DNA of 64,000 nucleotides from Xanthobacter flavus (GTDB taxonomy: Bacteria; Pseudomonadota; Alphaproteobacteria; Rhizobiales; Xanthobacteraceae): NCBI RefSeq assembly GCF_017875275.1, contig NZ_JAGGML010000001.1, positions 3,989,001-4,053,000 on the forward strand. The letters run 5' to 3'. The notes beneath the pieces were generated by a model. It did not search any database. It was given only the letters and a program-made list of their open reading frames with translations, and was not told the DNA's origin. How positions within the stretch are numbered: the first letter of the stretch is position 1; every line of letters begins with the position of its first letter. This document shows positions 1 to 7,355 of this stretch, piece after piece. The translations under genes and the position numbers were made by a program.

Positions 1-224
1 TAAACCAAATAGCCTCTGGCAAAATCCGGGGCGGTTCAGAGAACTGACCTGCGACCCTAATCCTCCTCCAGATTTGGATCGAGTCCGTCGACACGGAGAC
101 GGACGATTCGTGCCTCACGGTTCACTGAGGAGATGGGGTATTCGGTCCTGATCTCTTGAGCCGTTTGCGGCGTTCGGCGGCGAAGAGGACGATCGGGGCC
201 TGAACCCAGCGCCGGGAGGTCCCC
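1..224. other. Left-edge flank of the IS110 element
   Basis: There is no convincing gene here. The stretch is the upstream flank of the transposase that starts at 225. IS110-family elements often lack obvious terminal inverted repeats, and I could not define a left end by eye. Confidence 0.4.
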
Positions 225-1247
225 ATGGTGTACGTCGGCCTTGATGTCTCTTTGAACTCCGTAGCCGTCTGTGTCATCGACCGGGAAGGTCAAATCCTGA
301 AGGAGGCGAGCGTGGCGTCGGAGGCGTCCGCCATCTCGCAGTGTCTCCAGCCTTGGCGGGATCGGATTGCGAAGATTGGGCTTGAGGCTGGGCCGATGTC
401 GGAATGGCTGACTGCGGGTTTGGCGGAGCTTGGTTTTCCCGCCATCAGCCTGGAGGCGCGGCAGGTGAAGGCGGCGTTGTCGGCAATGCCCGTCAAGACC
501 GATCGGAACGACGCGCGCGGCATTGCCCAGGTGGTCAGGGCTGGTTGGTACAAGGTCGTGCACGTGAAGAGCATCGGCAGCCAGCACGCGCGAACGTTGG
601 TGGCGGCGCGCAAGCACCTGATCCGCTCCATTGCCGCGTCGGAGCAGACACTTCGCGGATTGCTCCGTCCCTTCGGCTTGAAGGTCGGCATCGTGTCGCG
701 GGCCGGATTTGCCTCTCGTGTCCGAGATCTGGTTGGCAACAACGCCATCCTGGCTGAGGTGATGGCTCCCCTATTGGCAGCCCGGGACGCACTGATGCAG
801 GAGTACCAGCGCCTTCATCGCCTGGTCGTCCAGGCTGTCCGGAATGATCCGGTCTGCCGCCTGTTGACGACCATGCCCGGAATCGGGCCGGTTTCCGCTC
901 TGACGTTCAGAGCAACGATCGATGCGCCCGAGCGTTTCGCCCGCTCCCGGTCCGTCGGGGCTTATCTCGGGCTCACACCTCGGCGGTATCAATCGGGCGA
1001 GATCGATCGGACCGGACGGATCACCAAAGTGGGCGACGGGGAGACGCGAACTGCGCTGTTCGAGGCCGCCAACGTCATCCTGCGACCGAGCACACGCTGG
1101 TCACCGATGAAGGCCTGGGCGGTGCGCATTGCTCAGCGTCAGGGAAGTAAGCGGGCGAAGGTCGCTCTGGCTCGCAAGATGGCGGTCGTTCTTCACAGCA
1201 TGTGGCGGAACGGCACGGAATTCCGATGGACTGCGGCCGCGGCGTGA
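225..1247 (+). mobile_element. IS110-family transposase, intact
   Basis: A 340-residue protein of normal IS110 length. The N-terminal RuvC-like DEDD domain opens with VYVGLDVSLNSV (first Asp) and continues through PVKTDRNDARGIAQ near residues 90-100. The C-terminal Transposase_20 domain has the helix-hairpin-helix segment TMPGIGPVSALTF and the serine-containing block GAYLGLTPRRYQSGE (about residues 215-265). IS110 enzymes move elements by a RuvC-like/serine mechanism, and recent work on IS621 shows bridge-RNA guidance, so the flanks could encode such an RNA. The frame is complete, so the element may be active. It sits at the left end of an accessory-looking region beside a dead IS3 element. 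Confidence 0.93.
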
Positions 1248-1383
1248 TCGACCCGGCTGTGGTTCCCTGAACGCCCGTCGCGGGGCGCGGGATGATTGAG
1301 TTCGCATGATCTGTCGTCGCAGCCGCTGACGCGGCCGAGCACGCCGAAGAGCTTGAACCGGTCATTCCATCGAACACCATCAT

Positions 1384-2060
1384 GTGGCGATCCTCGACCA
1401 CGGACAGAAGCAAAGAACCCGCGACGTGCCATCATCGGGGTTGACGACACCGGACCGAATACAGAAACAGATCATTGGGATGCTGAAGGGGCAGGAGGCG
1501 GGAGCAAAGACCGCCGACGTCTGCCGCAAGCACGGCATCTCCTCGGCCACCTTCTACAAGTTCAAGGCGAGGTACGGGGGCATGGACGTGTCCGATGCCC
1601 GCCGGCTGAAGGCGCTTGAGGATGAGAACGCCCGCCTGAAGAAGCTGCTCGCCGAGCAGATGCTGGACAACGCCATCCTGAAGGATGTCGCCGCAAAAAT
1701 GGAGACGCCCGATGCGAGGCGTAAAGCCGTGGCCCTTGCCTGTGCCGAGCACGGGGTGAGCCTGCGTCGGGCGTGCAAGGCCCTGAGCGTCGATCGCGCC
1801 AGCCCGCGCTACCCCACCGGAAGCTGCTGGTGCTGGCGCTGCAACTCCATCACACAGGCGCAAATCCGTGCGTACCGCGCTGGTGGAGGCGCTCAGCCTG
1901 AGGCTCACCTTCCACGGCGTGCATGAGAACGCCGGCCTTGAGGCCGACGCAGCCTTCGCCTGCGAGCGGCAGGTGGACCAGGAGGGTCCGCCGCATCCTC
2001 TCCGACGCTCAGCCGGTGCTGGGCCGTTAGATCCGCTTGCCGGCGACCTGAGCCGGGGCT
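1384..2060 (+). pseudogene. Degraded IS3-family (IS407-like) transposase orfA/orfB remnant
   Basis: The open frame 1384-1926 holds a near-complete OrfA. It has a helix-turn-helix with AKTADVCRKHGISSATFYKF, then a leucine-zipper-like segment LKALEDENARLKKLLAEQ. It runs directly into the start of OrfB (TPDARRKAVALACAEHGVSLRRACKAL) without the normal out-of-phase -1 arrangement. After about 1810 the OrfB sequence decays: the rve DDE integrase core is missing and only scrambled arginine-rich residues remain up to about 2060. This is a dead element. Its 3' end lies only about 100 bp before the next gene, so it may have displaced that gene's native promoter. Confidence 0.8.
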
Positions 2061-2174
2061 GCCTTTCTCCGGAACGGGGGGAGGGACTCACATGGAAGTG
2101 TCGCCGTGGATCTTACCTAAGGGAACATTGTGGCCATCACGTCATTGGCCCCTGTGAAGCGCAGGGAGAATGGC

Positions 2175-4457
2175 ATGACGGAACGGGCCCACCACGAATC
2201 CTACGATCAACCCGTCGGGGGATGGGGTTCCGCAAAGTCGCTCCTGAAACATTCGACCGAGCAGCGCGCGCTTCACACCGTTTCAGCCCTGCTCAAGGAC
2301 CACAACAAGACGGGCGGATACATGTGCACCGGTTGCGCATGGGCCAAGCCTGCTAGTCCCCATACGGCGGAATTCTGCGAAAACGGTGCTAAGGCGACGT
2401 TTTGGGACCTGACATCCAACCGCACCACGCCGGAATTTTTCTCCCGGCGTACGGTGACCGAGTTGCTCGGATGGTCCGACTACGATCTGGAGAATGCCGG
2501 ACGCCTCACCCACCCCATGAGATACGACGCAGTCACCGACAGCTATGTCGCCGTGGACTGGGACGAGGCATTCCGGGAAATCGGAGAGAAGCTCAAGTCC
2601 TACCCACCGGAGGACGTGGTCTTCTATGCCTCCGGGCGTGCGTGCCTCGAAGCCTCCTACATGTATCAGCTGCTTGCGCGCCTGTACGGTAACAACAATC
2701 TGCCCGACAGCTCTAACATGTGCCACGAAACCACATCCGTGGCCCTGCCGCAGAGCATCGGGACTCCCGTTGGTACGGTGCTGCTCAAGGACTTCGAAAA
2801 GACAGACTGCATCTTTTCTTTCGGACAGAACGTGGGCACAAACGCGCCGCGGCTGCTCCACAGCCTCCAAGAGGCGCGAGAGCGCGACGTCCCCATCGTG
2901 GTGTTCAACCCCTTGCGCGAAAAGGGGTGGGAAGAATTCGTCAATCCCCAGCGTCCCGTCCAGATGCTGAAGAACAGCCGGACCACTATCGCCACACAAT
3001 ATTACCAGGTACGCGCCGGCGGCGACATCGCCGCCATGATCGGCATCGCCAAGGCGCTTCTGAAGATGGACGACGAGGCCCGGGAAGCCGGCGCCGCGCG
3101 CGTGTTGGACGTCGGCTTCCTCGCAGACCACACCGACGGCTTCGAGGCCTTCGAAACCCTCGTCCGGACAACCTCCTGGGACGAGATCCTCATCGAATCC
3201 GGCCTGCAGCACGCTGCGCTCGAGGCGGCGGCGCTCACCTTTGCCCGCGCGGAATCAGTGATCGCCATCTATGGCATGGGACTGACCCAGCATCGCCTCG
3301 GCGTGGACAACATCCAGACCCTCGTTAACCTCCTCCTCATGCGCGGGCAGATCGGCAAGCCGGGCGCCGGCATCTGTCCGGTTCGGGGGCATTCCAACGT
3401 GCAGGGGCAGCGGACCGTGGGCATCGCCGAGAAGGCTGAACTGGTGCCGCTCGATCGGCTGGCCGAGCAGTTCGGCTTCGATCCGCCGCGCAAAGACGGG
3501 ATGAACACCGTCGAGGCCTGCGAAGCCATCGTGGAAGGCCGGGTTCGCGCCTTCGTCGGGCTCGGCGGCAATTTCGTGCGGGCGATCCCCGACCGCACGC
3601 TGATGGAGGAGAAGTGGCGCGGGGTGGACCTGTCCGTCCAAGTGGCCACCAAGCTGAACCGGACCCACCTCGTCACGGCCAAGACGACCTACCTGCTGCC
3701 CACGCTCGTGCGATCGGAGATCGATCAGCAGGAGAGCGGCCCGCAGATCGTGACGATCGAGGACTCCACCACCTGTATCCACGGCTCCCACGGCAAGTTC
3801 GAGCCGGCGGCTGACACCCTTCTGTCGGAGCCACGGATCATCGCGGAGATCGCCAAGGCGACGCTGCCGCCAAATCCACGCGTGCCCTGGGACAGTTGGG
3901 TTGGCGATTACGCTCTCGTGCGCGACGCCATTGAGAAGACGTTTCCGGACGACTTCCGCGACTTCAACGCCCGCCTCGACACGCCCGGCGGCTTTCCACG
4001 CCCGGTTCCAGCCCGCGATCGCGAATGGACCACGCCCAACGGCAAGGCAAACTTCAAGCTGCCGGGTGCCTTGTCCTCCAGCTTCGACCGCGGGGAGGAC
4101 GCAGACATTCTGCGGCTGATCACCCTGCGCTCCAACGACCAGTTCAACACCACGATCTACGGCTACGTCGACCGCCTGCGGGGCCTCAGCGGGTCGCGCA
4201 TGATCATCATGATGAACCGTGACGACCGCGTTCGTCTCGGCCTTACCGAAGGCGGCATGGCGCGCATCGAGACCGCCGTCGATGACGGCAGGCACCGCTC
4301 GATGGGCGGCTTTCAGGTGATCGACTACGAAATTCCTCCCGGGACCTGTGCCTCCTATTACCCCGAGTGCAACGCCCTGATTCCGCTGTCCCATCACGAC
4401 GAGCAGAGCAAGACCCCGGCGGCCAAGTCGGTCCCGGTGCGCATCCATCCCGATTGA
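2175..4457 (+). CDS. FdhF/YdeP-family molybdopterin oxidoreductase
   Basis: A 760-residue member of the DMSO-reductase superfamily, closest in pattern to E. coli YdeP and related formate-dehydrogenase-H-like proteins. Near the N terminus is CTGCAW, matching the C-x-x-C-A-W signature of this branch. SSNMCHETTSVAL (about residue 175) contains the likely Mo-ligand cysteine. Later blocks include GMGLTQHRLGVDN and GKPGAGICPVRGHSNVQG. There is no Tat signal, so it is probably cytoplasmic. I chose ATG 2175 because AGGGAG lies just upstream; an in-frame ATG at 2130 is also possible. The physiological substrate of YdeP-type enzymes is poorly defined. A wrecked formate/nitrite channel follows immediately, which hints at a formate link. 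Confidence 0.85.
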   Translation: MTERAHHESYDQPVGGWGSAKSLLKHSTEQRALHTVSALLKDHNKTGGYMCTGCAWAKPASPHTAEFCENGAKATFWDLTSNRTTPEFFSRRTVTELLGWSDYDLENAGRLTHPMRYDAVTDSYVAVDWDEAFREIGEKLKSYPPEDVVFYASGRACLEASYMYQLLARLYGNNNLPDSSNMCHETTSVALPQSIGTPVGTVLLKDFEKTDCIFSFGQNVGTNAPRLLHSLQEARERDVPIVVFNPLREKGWEEFVNPQRPVQMLKNSRTTIATQYYQVRAGGDIAAMIGIAKALLKMDDEAREAGAARVLDVGFLADHTDGFEAFETLVRTTSWDEILIESGLQHAALEAAALTFARAESVIAIYGMGLTQHRLGVDNIQTLVNLLLMRGQIGKPGAGICPVRGHSNVQGQRTVGIAEKAELVPLDRLAEQFGFDPPRKDGMNTVEACEAIVEGRVRAFVGLGGNFVRAIPDRTLMEEKWRGVDLSVQVATKLNRTHLVTAKTTYLLPTLVRSEIDQQESGPQIVTIEDSTTCIHGSHGKFEPAADTLLSEPRIIAEIAKATLPPNPRVPWDSWVGDYALVRDAIEKTFPDDFRDFNARLDTPGGFPRPVPARDREWTTPNGKANFKLPGALSSSFDRGEDADILRLITLRSNDQFNTTIYGYVDRLRGLSGSRMIIMMNRDDRVRLGLTEGGMARIETAVDDGRHRSMGGFQVIDYEIPPGTCASYYPECNALIPLSHHDEQSKTPAAKSVPVRIHPD

Positions 4458-4801
4458 TCTTGCCGCCGCAGGGACTGGCGTATGGCTGGGCTACGCGGGC
4501 CGGACGGTGACGCAGAAGATCGCCGGGCTCGTGCTTCCGATTGCGGCCTTCGTTGCTGTCGGGCTCGAACCCTCCGTCGCCAACATGACCTGCTGCCTTA
4601 CGGCTACATGGTGCAGCTTGCGACGGAGCCGGCGGGGGGCCGCTTTCGATCGCCGCCATGTTCGGCAATATCGCTCCCACGACCCTTGGCAATATGGTCG
4701 GGGGCGCTCTCGTTGCGCTGGCCTAATGGTACGCGTTCGCTGAGTACCTAAAGGCCGAAGCGCCCGGCGGCTTTGCTGCGCGGCAGAAGGCCCCGGCCTA
4801 A
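4458..4801 (+). pseudogene. Formate/nitrite transporter (FNT, FocA/NirC-like) C-terminal remnant
   Basis: Translation of 4471-4580 gives GTGVWLGYAGRTVTQKIAGL followed by LPIAAFVAVGLEPSVANM. This closely follows the FNT consensus around the E/L-H/P-S-V-A-N-M helix of formate channels. The frame is then lost. It resumes at about 4654 as IAAMFGNIAPTTLGNMVGGA, then a TAA stop where FNT proteins have the Tyr of AYWYAF, then WYAFAEYLKAEAPGG to a natural stop at 4801. The first half of the gene is absent. So the sequence shows one frameshift, one nonsense codon and a 5' truncation. It lies 14 bp or less behind the YdeP-like gene, suggesting a former oxidoreductase-channel pair. Confidence 0.82.
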
Positions 4802-4984
4802 ACGCTTTTCTGCGGAACCGGACGGGGCGGCGGATCGTTTCGATGGGAGGCGGTCACGCTCAACCTTCATCGCGGTTGGCGCGAAACCGCTGTGCGTTCG
4901 GGGAAGCTAGGTAACGAGCAGTAGCGGTTCGCTTCGCCGGCGTCGGGCCCGGTCCCAGCATTGTCGTTTGGTCAGGAAACCGCC

Positions 4985-5698
4985 TTGGACGAGATTGTCC
5001 CCTATTGCGGTCCAGCCCCAGAAGTCGTCTCGACGGCCTGGAATTTTGCGCCATTGCCGCTCAGCCTAGCGGCCCTTCCGCTGGTGGCCGCAGCTTTCAT
5101 CCCAGCGTCGCGCCGGGGGGCGGTGGTCTTCGCCTCCGCAATGCTGTTGGTTGCGTTCGTTTCGCCCCTATGCGCGCTAACGGTCGTGCTGTTCGCTGCG
5201 CGGGGTCTGCATCATCTGCTTCTCATTCTCGCCGCGGCGCCAGCGCTGGCCCTGGCCTTCCCCATCCGGCGGTCGGGGACGCACGTGGCCGGGTTCATCG
5301 GCCTTTCGGTGTGCCTTTGGCTGTGGCACCTGCCAGCCGCCTATACTCTGGCCTGGAACGACCCGGCCATCTATTGGCTGATGCAGGCAGGACTGGTCGG
5401 GTCGGCCTGGGCGTTTTGGTCCCATGTTCTCCACGCGGAGCGCCCGCGCGAACGCGTTGCTGCGACCGGCTCTGTCCTGGCATTGACGGGCCAGATGGGC
5501 CTGATCGCCGCCCTGCTTACCTTCTCCCCGCGCATCCTCTACCCGCAACACGCGCCGTTCGTAACCACCTACGGCCTCGATGCCCTCGCCGATCAGCAGC
5601 TTGCGGGCCTTGTCATGTGGGTTCCAGGAATGCTTCCGCTCGCGCTGCTCGGCGCGCTGCTCTTGCGGCACAGTTGGCGGGAGCTGGCCCTACCATGA
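4985..5698 (+). CDS. ctaG: CtaG-type cytochrome c oxidase assembly factor (caa3_CtaG)
   Basis: A membrane protein of about 237 residues with roughly six hydrophobic helices. It begins near PYCGPAP and carries the family pattern LHHLLLILAAAPALAL and CLWLWHLPAAYTLAWND, followed by MQAGLVGSAWAFWSHVL. caa3_CtaG proteins are needed for assembly or copper insertion of the terminal oxidase. I prefer TTG 4985, because AGGAAA ends 5 bases before it; TTG 4961 is an alternative. It is the first gene of the oxidase operon and overlaps the next gene by 4 bases (ATGA). Confidence 0.85.
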   Translation: MDEIVPYCGPAPEVVSTAWNFAPLPLSLAALPLVAAAFIPASRRGAVVFASAMLLVAFVSPLCALTVVLFAARGLHHLLLILAAAPALALAFPIRRSGTHVAGFIGLSVCLWLWHLPAAYTLAWNDPAIYWLMQAGLVGSAWAFWSHVLHAERPRERVAATGSVLALTGQMGLIAALLTFSPRILYPQHAPFVTTYGLDALADQQLAGLVMWVPGMLPLALLGALLLRHSWRELALP

Positions 5699-6201
5699 TC
5701 GCCCTGATGAAGGGTATCCATATCGTCGCGCTAAGCCTGTGGTGCGCCGGCCTGGTGGTGCTCCCGGTCATCCTCCAGATCTATGGCCGGCGCGAAGAAG
5801 TCCGCACGCAGGCGGGGTTTTCCGAATTCCGGCTGCTGGTCCACGCAGCCTATACGCGCATCGTCACCCCGGCCGCCATCGTCGCCATCGCCGCCGGGAC
5901 GGTGTTGATCTTCGCCCGCGGGCTGACGGCGCCCTGGCTGATGGCCAAGCTCGCCGTCGTGGCGGCCATGGTTCTCATCCACGCCTGGCTTGGACATTTG
6001 GCGACGCGCTCTGCAGAAGAGCGCGGATCCTATTCGATGCCGCTGGCGCTCGCCTCTCTGCCGGCGAGTCTCACCTGCATGGCGGCGGTGCTTTACCTCG
6101 TCCTCGCCAAGCCCGATCTGCAGCCCCTGATCGAAGCCCTGCCGCGCGACCTGCGCGTGCCTCAGGGCCGTTCGATCCCCTCGACCCTTGTGCCGATTTG
6201 A
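5695..6201 (+). CDS. CopD-like membrane protein of the oxidase operon
   Basis: 168 residues with about four hydrophobic helices. It opens with MKGIHIVALSLWCAGLVVLP, the His-containing first helix typical of CopD/HemJ-like proteins, and continues with YGRR and AYTRIVTPAAIVAIAAG. The family is linked to copper handling or protoporphyrinogen oxidation; here its place between ctaG and subunit II favours a role in oxidase maturation. The start overlaps the ctaG stop (ATGA), so translation is probably coupled. Its last 40 bp overlap the 3' end of the convergent DUF2231 gene. Confidence 0.75.
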   Translation: MIALMKGIHIVALSLWCAGLVVLPVILQIYGRREEVRTQAGFSEFRLLVHAAYTRIVTPAAIVAIAAGTVLIFARGLTAPWLMAKLAVVAAMVLIHAWLGHLATRSAEERGSYSMPLALASLPASLTCMAAVLYLVLAKPDLQPLIEALPRDLRVPQGRSIPSTLVPI

Positions 6202-6671
6202 TAATCGAAGACCAGCTTGCCGCCATGCCAGCCCGTCAGGGCGGTCATGCCAGCCGAGAGGAGCGACAGAGCGAGCCCGACCGGCAGCACCGCGCCTTCC
6301 GGATCGCCGATGCGGATGATCCAGTTTGCGCCGAGGATCGAGAGCAGCATCACGGCGAGGATGAAATGCGTCCAGCTTGCGGAGCGGTTCCGGATGCCGC
6401 GTACCAACAGCAGTTCGGCCGTGCCGGTGATGCCCGCGAGGACGCCGAGAGCGAAGGCGCCGAAGATCGCGTAGCCGGCCGCCTCCGCCCAGAAGTCGTT
6501 TCCGGTCCACATATAGAGGAGGTCGGCACCGAGCGTGCTGAAGGACAGGGCGATCGGAAAGGAGACGAGCATCGCGTGAAGCGGGTGGCCTGCCAGAGCG
6601 ATCCTGGTTTCGGTATCCTGCAAAGCTCGGCGTTCGGCCAGCGGGTCGGTCAGTTCGGGTCTTGTATCCAT
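6162..6671 (-). CDS. DUF2231 domain membrane protein
   Basis: 169 residues. After a short polar N terminus, the segment IALAGHPLHAMLVSFPIALS carries the G-H-P-(L/I)-H-x-x-L-V-x-F-P signature of DUF2231, followed by three further hydrophobic helices. Biochemical function is unknown; these proteins often sit near respiratory or haem-related genes. It is transcribed against the oxidase operon: it starts 27 bp before the subunit II start and its 3' end overlaps the CopD-like gene by 40 bp. The start region lies back to back with coxB, so the two probably share a divergent control region. Confidence 0.75.
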   Translation of the reverse strand: MDTRPELTDPLAERRALQDTETRIALAGHPLHAMLVSFPIALSFSTLGADLLYMWTGNDFWAEAAGYAIFGAFALGVLAGITGTAELLLVRGIRNRSASWTHFILAVMLLSILGANWIIRIGDPEGAVLPVGLALSLLSAGMTALTGWHGGKLVFDYQIGTRVEGIERP

Positions 6672-6698
6672 AGGAGATCCGCGGCTCCGCCTTCTGCG

Positions 6699-7355
6699 GT
6701 GAAGTATGGAGCCCTGCTGGCGGTTCCCCTTTTGCTGGCAGCATGGCAAGGCCCGTTGTCCACGTTCTCCCCTTCCGGTCCCGTCGCGCAGGAGATCGTC
6801 TGGCTGCTGAGGGTGATGCTCGCGGGCGCCGCGGCGCTCACGCTGCTTGTCCTCGCCATGGTCGCGATCGGCTTCGGCCGCCCGCGCGAAATACCCGACA
6901 AGCGCTGGACCGTGGGGCTCGGCGTCATGTTTTCCCTGACCATCCTGACCGTGCTGCTCGGAGCGGCGCTCTGGGTGGGCGAGCGGATTCTGCCGCACGG
7001 CACCGCGCTCGAAGTGCGCGCCCATGCTCGGCAATGGTCGTGGACGTTCACCCATCCCGGAGCGGGCGGTCCCGTGAACACGGACGCCGTCCTGCACATT
7101 CCGGCCGGCCAACCGGTGGACGTCCTCATCACCTCCGAGGATGTGATCCACTCCTTCTGGGTGCCACAGCTCGGCGGAAAGATGGATGCGATCCCGGGGC
7201 GGCAGAACCGCCTCCGCATCGAGGCGCATCGCCCAGGTACCTACGACGGCGTCTGCGCCGAGTTTTGCGGGCAGGATCATGCGGAGATGCGCTTCCGCGT
7301 CATTGCGCACGATCCCGCCGACTGGCCGCCCCGCGCGCAGGAGGGCCGCCCATGA
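6699..7355 (+). CDS. coxB: Cytochrome c oxidase subunit II
   Basis: 218 residues. Two N-terminal transmembrane helices (about residues 5-20 as signal or anchor, plus VMLAGAAALTLLVLAMVAIG and a third hydrophobic stretch) precede a periplasmic cupredoxin domain. The CuA site is visible: an upstream His in VIHSFWVPQLGGKMD and then CAEFCGQDHAEM, giving Cys-x3-Cys-x3-His-x2-Met. There is no C-terminal haem c motif, so it is an aa3/ba-type rather than caa3-type subunit. GTG 6699 is the only sensible start in this frame and lacks a strong ribosome-binding site. It overlaps the next gene by 4 bases. Confidence 0.9.
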   Translation: MKYGALLAVPLLLAAWQGPLSTFSPSGPVAQEIVWLLRVMLAGAAALTLLVLAMVAIGFGRPREIPDKRWTVGLGVMFSLTILTVLLGAALWVGERILPHGTALEVRAHARQWSWTFTHPGAGGPVNTDAVLHIPAGQPVDVLITSEDVIHSFWVPQLGGKMDAIPGRQNRLRIEAHRPGTYDGVCAEFCGQDHAEMRFRVIAHDPADWPPRAQEGRP

